A stretch of 5,163 bases of DNA from Coriobacteriia bacterium (GTDB lineage Bacteria > Actinomycetota > Coriobacteriia > Coriobacteriales > UBA8131), in contig WQXX01000092.1 in NCBI GenBank assembly GCA_009781535.1, forward strand, positions 1 through 5,163, in the 5' to 3' direction. The notes beneath the pieces were generated by a model. It was not told the DNA's origin. It searched no databases and saw nothing but the letters and a program-made list of their open reading frames with translations. Every line of letters begins with the position of its first letter. Within the stretch, counting starts at the first letter, position 1. Shown in pieces: positions 1 through 4,684 of the stretch. A program made the position numbers and the translations under genes.

Positions 1-1480
1 AGGAGCCCGAGCTGTCGACCAAGGCTGTAAGGTCTTGGAAGAGCTTGAGCAGCGCGCCCTTGCCTTCGGTAACGAGCGGGTCTGTCTTAATGGGTACGCC
101 GAGGATCTCGGGTGAGGTGAGATAGCCGCGTACATGGCAGCCGCCACGGTTGGAGGTTGCGTACTCGAGGCCCATACCCTGGATGGCGCGGCCGTCATAG
201 GCAGGCATCTCCTGCTTTTTCACACTCATCGACAGTTCAGGGTGCCCATATTTCTCAGCCAGGCGGTAGGAACCAGAAGCAAGGTCAACGCCAAAACCTT
301 CCATCTTGCCAGCGAGCTCGGTGAGCGTGACGATGGCGTCGGCATCCCCAAAGCGAAGCTCGAAGCCTACGATGTCCTCATCGATAGCACCAATGTCAAA
401 CAACTCCATCGCGCAGGCGATTGTGGAACCCATCGAGATGGGATCCATGCCATATTCGTTGCACAGGAAGTTGGCTTTGCAGATGGCCCCAAGATCATCC
501 ACGCCGGTAGCTGCGCCAAAAGCCCAGCCAGCCTCATACTCGGGGCCTTCGCCTGTGGAAGCATACTTGCCAGTAACCTTTGTCACACGTGCGCAGGAGA
601 TTGTGCAGCCAAAGCAGGACTTGTTCTTGACCAGGAATGACGAGGCAAGCGCTTCGCCTGAGTAATTGTCAGCAGTTGGATGGTATGAGCCTTCGCGCCA
701 GTTCTTAAACGGTAGCGCGCCGCTTTCGTTGATGATGTTCACGAGAACTTCGGTGCCATAAGCAGCAAGGCCTGAGCCAGAGACAGGATGGGCGATGAGC
801 TTGTCGCGGGCATCCTTACAGGCAGCCATGAACTCGTCGGGGCGAGCAACAACAACGGAGCCGGTCCCACGGACGCATATTGCCTTCAGTTTCTTAAAGC
901 CCATGACAGCGCCGAGCCCGCCACGTCCGGCTGCACGGTGCTTGTCGTTGGAGATGCAGGCCATCTTGCCGAGCTTCTCGCCGGCTGGCCCGATGCAGGA
1001 GACCTTGAAGTTCGGACCATGAAGCCCGACCAGCGCGTCGGTGGTGTCAAAGACGCTGCTTCCCCAGAGGTCGGAGGCATCTTTCAGCTCAACTACGTCA
1101 TCCTTGATGAGGAGGTAGACAGGTGTATCGCTGACGCCCTCGAAGATGATTCCGTCGTATCCGGCGAACTTCAGCTCAGCGCCAAACCAGCCGCCTGAAT
1201 TGGCTGCGCCGATGGTGCCGGTGAGCGGAGCTTTGGCCACTACCTCGTAGCGCCCGGCGCTCGCTGCAGCGGTACCGGTGAGAGGACCGGTCATGAAAAT
1301 AAGGTTGTTGCCAGCGCTTAGCGGCTCAACCTTTGGATCACATTCGTCCATGAAGTACTTGGTGCCAAGACCGCGTGCACCTACGTAATCGTTTGCGAAC
1401 TCCTCGTTGAGAGCCTCGGTCTTGATCGTCTTATCGGCGAGATTGACGCGAAGGAGCGTACCTATCCATCCGTACATCAT
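1..1480 (-). CDS. aor: Tungsten-dependent aldehyde:ferredoxin oxidoreductase, C-terminus outside window
   Basis: This reads without a break as an AOR-family protein; 493 of the roughly 600 residues usual for the family are present. The family oxidises aldehydes to carboxylates at a bis-pyranopterin tungsten site, or works in reverse, with electrons passing through one [4Fe-4S] cluster. Seen directly: N-terminal 'MYGWIGTLLRVNL', 'GPLTGT', 'NSGGWFGAELKFAGYD', the cofactor-binding motif AGRGGLGAVMG (residues 184-194), the cluster motif C289-x2-C292-x3-C296, 'GEGPEYE' with E314, and 'NRGGCHVRG' with H449. From memory these match Cys288/291/295, Glu313 and His448 of Pyrococcus furiosus AOR. The last visible residues, 'LTALVDSSGS', stop just before the fourth cluster cysteine. 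The start is the first of two ATGs (1480, 1477), with an AGGGGG ribosome site about 5 bases upstream, and it overlaps the stop of the Fe-S gene as ATGA, so the two are probably translationally coupled. Substrate is not predictable. A close relative such as another Fe/W oxidoreductase is possible, but the conserved Glu and His favour true AOR. Confidence 0.95.
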   Translation of the reverse strand, partial: MMYGWIGTLLRVNLADKTIKTEALNEEFANDYVGARGLGTKYFMDECDPKVEPLSAGNNLIFMTGPLTGTAAASAGRYEVVAKAPLTGTIGAANSGGWFGAELKFAGYDGIIFEGVSDTPVYLLIKDDVVELKDASDLWGSSVFDTTDALVGLHGPNFKVSCIGPAGEKLGKMACISNDKHRAAGRGGLGAVMGFKKLKAICVRGTGSVVVARPDEFMAACKDARDKLIAHPVSGSGLAAYGTEVLVNIINESGALPFKNWREGSYHPTADNYSGEALASSFLVKNKSCFGCTISCARVTKVTGKYASTGEGPEYEAGWAFGAATGVDDLGAICKANFLCNEYGMDPISMGSTIACAMELFDIGAIDEDIVGFELRFGDADAIVTLTELAGKMEGFGVDLASGSYRLAEKYGHPELSMSVKKQEMPAYDGRAIQGMGLEYATSNRGGCHVRGYLTSPEILGVPIKTDPLVTEGKGALLKLFQDLTALVDSSGS

Positions 1481-1953
1481 GCCACCCCCTCTAACATAAG
1501 CTCTTTGAACTTCTCGGCGATTGCTTTGTAGCCCACGTTGTCGTCGTCGGAGTCGAGATAATCGATGGCTTTTGGCGCGCACCACTCGACACATTGCGGG
1601 TTGCCTGAGCACAGGTCGCATTTGAGGATGCAGTCCGCCTTGGCCGAATAGGTTATGCCACCTGTCGGGCAAGCTTCTACGCAGGACTGGCAAAGCGTGC
1701 AATCCTCGGGATTGTAAAGAACCGTGCCATCTGCCTGCTTGGTGAGCGCCTCGACGGGACACGCGTCCACACACGCCGGCTCATCACAATGAAGACACAT
1801 GAAGGGAACGGTAAGGACGTCTTCTGGAAAGTCGACGACCTTGATTGCAGAAAGCGTCGGATTGAACTGCTGGTGATGATGATACGAGCAGACCAACTCG
1901 CATGTGCGGCAGTCAACGCACTTTTCCGGTCTGAGAATCAGTTGTTTTGTCAT
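1477..1953 (-). CDS. Four-cluster ferredoxin-like Fe-S subunit of AOR (AorA/HycB-type)
   Basis: A 158-residue soluble polyferredoxin with no signal peptide. Four cysteine groups are visible: C12-x2-C15-x2-C18-x3-C22, C53-x2-C56-x4-C61-x3-C65, C85-x2-C88-x2-C91-x3-C95, and C112-x2-C115-x5-C121-x3-C125, with one extra Cys at 108. This is the HycB/DMSO-reductase-beta pattern that holds four [4Fe-4S] clusters. Family knowledge: such subunits carry electrons for molybdenum/tungsten enzymes, and AorA of Aromatoleum aromaticum does this for its AOR. The ATGA overlap with the downstream AOR gene supports a two-subunit complex in the cytoplasm. The ATG at 1953 gives the expected N-terminus 'MTKQLILRPEKC', but its only good ribosome site, AAGGAGG (1984-1990), is 30 bases away with a hairpin between. 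An in-frame TTG at 1966-1968 is an alternative start adding five residues. The frame stays open upstream to an ATG at 2196, but that stretch translates the promoter repeats and is not coding. Confidence 0.92.
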   Translation of the reverse strand: MTKQLILRPEKCVDCRTCELVCSYHHHQQFNPTLSAIKVVDFPEDVLTVPFMCLHCDEPACVDACPVEALTKQADGTVLYNPEDCTLCQSCVEACPTGGITYSAKADCILKCDLCSGNPQCVEWCAPKAIDYLDSDDDNVGYKAIAEKFKELMLEGVA

Positions 1954-1990
1954 GGCAAAAGCACGCAAGAGGCGTGCTGTGCACCTCCTT
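1954..1990 (-). promoter_or_regulatory. Distant Shine-Dalgarno and intervening hairpin before the Fe-S gene
   Basis: On the coding strand a perfect AAGGAGGTG (1982-1990) is followed by a 7-bp perfect stem AGCACGC/GCGTGCT (1972-1978 with 1960-1966) around a 5-base loop, then six bases TTTGCC, then ATG. The linear distance from AAGGAGG to ATG is 30 bases. Folding the 19-base hairpin leaves 11 bases, close to a working spacing. The stem is followed by only four T residues, so it is a poor terminator. The arrangement resembles hairpin-bridged initiation sites known in phage T4, which is my inference here. Confidence 0.55.
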
Positions 1991-2002
1991 GATACGTCTA
2001 TC

Positions 2003-2018
2003 GTCACCTCCCGGTGAC
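2003..2018 (-). promoter_or_regulatory. Leader hairpin with GNRA-type loop covering a second Shine-Dalgarno
   Basis: On the coding strand of the Fe-S gene, GTCACC and GGTGAC form a perfect 6-bp stem closed by GGGA, which fits the GNRA tetraloop rule. The loop and 3' arm contain GGAGGTGA, an 8-base match to the anti-Shine-Dalgarno complement. No ATG, GTG or TTG sits at a useful distance after it. It lies in the predicted 5' leader, about 50 bases before the gene. It could be a protein- or RNA-binding element; no known riboswitch class could be assigned by eye. Confidence 0.4.
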
Positions 2019-2047
2019 TTTCTGTTTGCTTAACGACACCGTGCTTT

Positions 2048-2056
2048 AGTATAGCA
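2048..2056 (-). promoter_or_regulatory. Extended -10 promoter of the Fe-S/AOR operon
   Basis: Reading the minus strand, TGCTATACT gives a TGn-extended -10 box with TATACT matching TATAAT in five of six positions. A start of transcription near 2041 would leave a leader of about 87 bases. There is no recognisable -35 box: at 17-base spacing the hexamer is CGCAAC, inside the 11-bp repeat array. This suggests an activator-dependent promoter. No expression data support it. Confidence 0.5.
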
Positions 2057-2057
2057 C

Positions 2058-2135
2058 TGGTTGTGTATTGGTTGCGGGTTGATTGTGCGCTGATTGTGTC
2101 CTGCGGCCTGTGCTGATTGTGTGCTGATTGTGGGG
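2058..2135. repeat. 11-bp tandem repeat array, probable regulator-binding sites
   Basis: Seven consecutive units begin at 2058, 2069, 2080, 2091, 2102, 2114 and 2125. Six are 11 bp and the fifth is 12 bp. Four units begin with exact TGATTGTG (2080, 2091, 2114, 2125). The two nearest the promoter are variants, TGGTTGTG and TGGTTGCG, and the unit at 2102 is strongly diverged. On the coding strand the core reads CACAATCA. The array starts two bases upstream of the TGn motif of the -10 and covers the -35 position. Direct repeats one helical turn apart are typical of PhoB/OmpR-type response regulator sites; that parallel is inference, and the protein that binds here is unknown. Confidence 0.6.
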
Positions 2136-2320
2136 GATAATTTTGTTTGAATCTCCTCAAATTCTCGCAGTATAACTGTTTCTTGTGTGGTAACATAACT
2201 AGTTCAAAAACTTGGTGATGGGGTCATGGCTTGGAACGGAGCATGGCCATTTATTATGCCCAAATACTGACAAATAACAGCTCCCGGAGCAGGCTCGTTC
2301 TATTCCACAGGTTTCTTGGC

Positions 2321-2350
2321 ATCGAAACTGAGAGTACGGAATCGAAACTG
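2321..2350. repeat. Direct repeat ATCGAAACTG, two copies 20 bp apart
   Basis: Exact 10-base copies lie at 2321-2330 and 2341-2350, so they are spaced about two helical turns. The core GAAACTG occurs a third time inverted, as CAGTTTC at 2379-2385. All three lie upstream of the A/T-rich -10-like region for the rightward genes, which fits half-sites for a transcription factor. Between 2136 and 2320 nothing else convincing was seen. Confidence 0.4.
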
Positions 2351-2375
2351 TGACGTTAAACATTGAGATTCATGC

Positions 2376-2408
2376 TTGCAGTTTCATACAAGTATGCTAG
2401 TATATAAA
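2376..2408 (+). promoter_or_regulatory. Possible promoter of the rightward envelope genes
   Basis: An A/T-rich run, TATATAAA (2401-2408), offers a -10-like box and TTGCAG (2376-2381) a -35-like box, but the spacing is 19 to 21 bases, longer than ideal. A small palindrome CATAC-AA-GTATG (2385-2396) sits in the spacer. The region is 50 to 80 bases before the first rightward gene, a reasonable place, but the exact boxes are uncertain. Confidence 0.35.
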
Positions 2409-2428
2409 TATAGTGTTGAAACACTATA
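2409..2428. promoter_or_regulatory. 20-bp palindromic operator candidate
   Basis: TATAGTGTT and AACACTATA are perfect 9-base inverted arms around GA. The element lies just downstream of the -10-like run and 13 bases before the AAGGA ribosome site of the gene at 2456. A bound dimeric repressor would cover the transcription start. As RNA it would form only a weak A/U-rich hairpin with a very tight loop, so a DNA operator is more likely than a terminator. Confidence 0.5.
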
Positions 2429-2455
2429 ACGAGCATTAGTAAAGGACGGTTTCCC

Positions 2456-3838
2456 ATGAAGGGTATCCAAACGACTAATGTGGTGGGGTGGTACAAAGAT
2501 GGTTTGGCAAGGTTGGCAAAACAGGTTTGCGCGAGAAGTCATATACGGCCCAACGACCAGACCTGCAGTTTAGATGGTAAACGTACTCTTAAGGGTGAGC
2601 ATGCGTTTAAGAATGTGCGGATTCGAGCAGTTCTTTCTGCGCTGATTGTGGTTTTTCTTATCAGTGGGTTGATAACAATCGCAGCACCACCTGCGTTTGC
2701 GGCTGACGATTGGGCTGAAGGTTTGGCCGAAGGTTGGGCTGAAGAATGGGCTGAAGGTTGGGCAGGCGAAGCGCTCGCCATGAATCGACCTCGTGTGTTT
2801 GCATCGGAGGATTGGGCAGGCGAAGCGCTCGCCATGAATCGACCTCGTGTGTTTGCATCAGACGACGAGACCGCGCAGAAACGCATCACCGAGGAAACAT
2901 GTACCATGACGGTCAGCCGTATCCTCTCCCCTGAGCAATACTCCCGTGGAGAGGCTGCGCTTAATGCCTTCTTCGAGAAGAGCCTTGCCTATGATGAGAA
3001 TGGGTTTTCCGGAACTCTCGAACTGGAAGGCTTTGCCTATGAATTCTCGTACCGGACAGCCGAACGCCAGGTTGAACGAGTCGAGAGATATGAGGGGCTG
3101 CTGGCGCCAGACATCATCCTTATCCCGACAAGCCATGAGTTTGAGGTTACCAGCGATGTGGCGCCTGGCGCCGTTACTACGGCAATTCTTGAGATGGCTG
3201 CTGTCAGTTGGACGCTTGAAGACGTTGATACAGATGGACGCCCGAGGGGCCATACCGCTGAAGTAACCTACCGTGGAGTCGAGCGCCTGCTGGTACTTGA
3301 ATCTGTCGAGGTAACAGCAACATACAGCGGTTTTGTTATTCGTGAGGAAGTGCCGTTTCTGTCGTGGCTGCCTCCCTTTGTTCCGCCGATAACTCTTCCT
3401 CCCCTATTATCTGAACTTGTGCAGCAAGGCGGCAAGCATCCTTTGCTAGCAGCAGCAACGGCTGCGACGGCAGTTGCCTTGTTGGGAGTACTCGCACTTG
3501 CCTTGCTGTTCCGCTATTGGAACGTACGTCTCATCGCCATGCGCGAGGATGGCTCGACGCGAACCATCCTACGCAAGCATGTGCGCCTGGTGGATGGCTC
3601 AGCGGTATTGAAGATACCGGAGCACTGCAAGCTTTCCTCCCCAACTGATACACACCTGCTGCGCATCAAGCAGCAATTGGTGAGTGCGGGAGGAAGCCTG
3701 AACATCGTTTGGCGCGGCTGCCTGCTGTTCCAGCTACCGATTGAGCGTGAAATCGACCTGCAGCATCGATTCTTCGAGCTTCTTGCTACGACTCCGATAC
3801 CTGACCTTTTCGACGAACCAGCAGAGCAGCCAGCATAA
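2456..3838 (+). CDS. Membrane-anchored extracellular protein with N-terminal repeats, function unknown
   Basis: 460 residues, family not recognised. The start is supported by AAGGA at 2442-2446, nine bases upstream. A basic 57-residue N-terminal region precedes a hydrophobic segment (58-77) and an apparent signal peptidase site 'PPAFA-ADD' at residues 82-84. Then come five four-residue repeats of the WAE type (85-104) and two 18-residue repeats (period W102 to W120) containing MNRPRVFAS. Residues about 139-298 look like a beta-rich extracellular domain. A proline-rich neck follows (299-316), then a transmembrane helix (about 330-352), then a basic cytoplasmic tail of about 108 residues ending 'DEPAEQPA'. 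The predicted topology is therefore outside domain, one anchor, inside tail. If the signal peptide were not cleaved it would span twice. The exported domain vaguely recalls uncharacterised surface proteins of gut anaerobes. It is the first gene of the rightward run; 49 bases separate it from the next. Confidence 0.85.
   Translation: MKGIQTTNVVGWYKDGLARLAKQVCARSHIRPNDQTCSLDGKRTLKGEHAFKNVRIRAVLSALIVVFLISGLITIAAPPAFAADDWAEGLAEGWAEEWAEGWAGEALAMNRPRVFASEDWAGEALAMNRPRVFASDDETAQKRITEETCTMTVSRILSPEQYSRGEAALNAFFEKSLAYDENGFSGTLELEGFAYEFSYRTAERQVERVERYEGLLAPDIILIPTSHEFEVTSDVAPGAVTTAILEMAAVSWTLEDVDTDGRPRGHTAEVTYRGVERLLVLESVEVTATYSGFVIREEVPFLSWLPPFVPPITLPPLLSELVQQGGKHPLLAAATAATAVALLGVLALALLFRYWNVRLIAMREDGSTRTILRKHVRLVDGSAVLKIPEHCKLSSPTDTHLLRIKQQLVSAGGSLNIVWRGCLLFQLPIEREIDLQHRFFELLATTPIPDLFDEPAEQPA
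2708..2767 (+). repeat. 12-bp coding repeats (WAE motif), five units
   Basis: Five in-frame 12-base units begin at 2708, 2720, 2732, 2744 and 2756 and encode DWAE, GLAE, GWAE, EWAE and GWAG, right after the signal peptidase site. They would give an acidic, tryptophan-rich amphipathic stretch at the mature N-terminus. Confidence 0.8.
2758..2859 (+). repeat. 54-bp tandem coding repeat, 48 bp identical
   Basis: Bases 2758-2805 and 2812-2859 are identical, with a period of 54 bases (18 codons). No synonymous difference separates the copies, which suggests a recent duplication or active homogenisation. Each unit encodes WAGEALAMNRPRVFAS plus two acidic residues. The first copy overlaps the last 12-bp unit. 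Confidence 0.9.
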
Positions 3839-3887
3839 ACAAGGTATACCACGTGCAAGTAATGTGGTCAGCAGATAGGAGAGTAGC

Positions 3888-4682
3888 ATGTGCAAAAGTT
3901 CGAAAAGGCGACTGGTTGAAGGTGGTGCCGGCAAGCAACGCCAAAGACGCGACCGCGTCGTCTTTGGCGTGCTTGCCGGCGTTCTGACGCTTGCTGTTTG
4001 TGCGTCGTTAGGTTGCATGGCGTTTTACGGTAACGAAAGAGACACCTTGTTTAGTGATGGCTGGAGGTTATTCTCTGCTGCCTGCACCCCTGGTTCTGTT
4101 GACCTGCTATCTGATGACCCTGATACACCGCATAATACTTGCTCGCCAACAACACAACCTGGTAATACGATTCATTATCCGAATGGTACTGGACCTGATT
4201 CTTGTACTGCACCTGATCAACAAGGAAATGACAATGACTCAAGCGGAGATGACCCAGAGAATAGCAGTGCCCAAAACGGCGAAAACACTGGAGTTGGTAA
4301 TGGCTCAAGCGGCTCAAGCACTGGAAATGGTACAGGCAATAATGGCTCCGGAAACAACTCTGGCAATAGCGGCAACAACACCACGCCTGTATGGCATCCT
4401 GCCTGGGATGAATGGGTGGTGTCTGGTTACTGGGAGAGCGTCAGTGTCTACCATGAGCCTGAGTGGGGTGAGAGAGCGATTTGGGGCGTCCAATGCAGAG
4501 AATGCGGGTTTAAAACGTCAGAATCAATCTATCAACACCAAGATGAAACAGGACACGGGGGATTCTTTGGACCAGTGGTAATCGGTTACGAGCCTTGCAT
4601 CATACTCGATGGCTACTACACCACTGAGCGCACATGGATGGACACCTCACACTGGGTACACCACGAAGGATATTGGGAATAA
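3888..4682 (+). CDS. Membrane-anchored protein with Gly/Ser/Asn linker and extracellular C2H2-like finger
   Basis: 264 residues, name not assigned. The start is well supported by AGGAG at 3877-3881, six bases upstream. A strongly basic N-terminus (K/R-rich, residues 3-23) leads into one hydrophobic helix (about 24-46), so the rest should face outside. C38 and C43 lie in this helix, but the lipobox match is poor. Residues 49-110 hold C66, C85 and C106. Residues about 110-166 are a low-complexity N/G/S linker. The C-terminal domain (167-264) is rich in Trp, Tyr, Glu and His and contains C203-x2-C206-x10-H217-x5-H223, a C2H2-like zinc site, flanked on both sides by similar W/Y segments ('SGYWESVSVYHEPEW' and 'GYYTTERTW...EGYWE'). 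Similar finger modules occur, as I recall, in surface proteins of gut Actinobacteria and Clostridia. The coding DNA for residues 14-31 contains a striking 22-bp hairpin. The next gene begins two bases after the stop. Confidence 0.87.
   Translation: MCKSSKRRLVEGGAGKQRQRRDRVVFGVLAGVLTLAVCASLGCMAFYGNERDTLFSDGWRLFSAACTPGSVDLLSDDPDTPHNTCSPTTQPGNTIHYPNGTGPDSCTAPDQQGNDNDSSGDDPENSSAQNGENTGVGNGSSGSSTGNGTGNNGSGNNSGNSGNNTTPVWHPAWDEWVVSGYWESVSVYHEPEWGERAIWGVQCRECGFKTSESIYQHQDETGHGGFFGPVVIGYEPCIILDGYYTTERTWMDTSHWVHHEGYWE
3927..3980. repeat. 22-bp near-perfect inverted repeat inside a coding region
   Basis: The left arm 3927-3949 and right arm 3959-3980 pair over 22 bases with a single bulged A (3937 or 3938) and a 9-base loop. 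The outer ten pairs are GCCGGCAAGC/GCTTGCCGGC and the inner arms pair ACGCCAAAGACG with CGTCTTTGGCGT. Inner bases can also re-pair as GACGCG/CGCGTC around two bases. There is no T tract after it, so it is not an ordinary terminator. It begins 39 bases after the A of the ATG and encodes the junction of the basic N-terminus and the membrane helix. Confidence 0.9.
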
Positions 4683-4684
4683 GC

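Noticed and set aside
134..1198. Plus-strand open frames at 134-640 and 788-1198
   Set aside because: They lie antisense to the AOR gene, whose frame carries all family motifs; the plus-strand translations show no recognisable domain.
1960..1978. The hairpin as a rho-independent terminator
   Set aside because: Only four T residues follow the stem and it lies between a strong Shine-Dalgarno and the start codon.
1954..2196. N-terminal extension of the Fe-S protein to an ATG at 2196
   Set aside because: The added residues translate the 11-bp array, the -10 box and the leader hairpins, and homologous subunits begin close to the first cysteine motif.
2225..2269. 14-codon leader-peptide-like frame at ATGGCTTGG
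   Set aside because: No run of a regulatory amino acid and no following terminator/antiterminator pair, so no support for attenuation.
2243..2353. 36-codon plus-strand frame starting ATGGCCATT
   Set aside because: The ribosome-like GGAG is only one base from the ATG, the product has no recognisable feature, and it ends within the regulatory repeats.
2641..2650. An extra GCTGATTGTG match to the array core
   Set aside because: It is a single copy inside the coding sequence of the membrane segment (A-L-I-V) and is explained by codons.
3843..3868. Small inverted repeats GGTATACC and ACCAC/GTGGT between the first two envelope genes
   Set aside because: Short, weak stems without a T tract; too common by chance to call a terminator.
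3888..4020. Lipoprotein assignment for the finger protein (C38 or C43)
   Set aside because: The residues before each cysteine fit the lipobox poorly, so a plain membrane anchor is the safer call.
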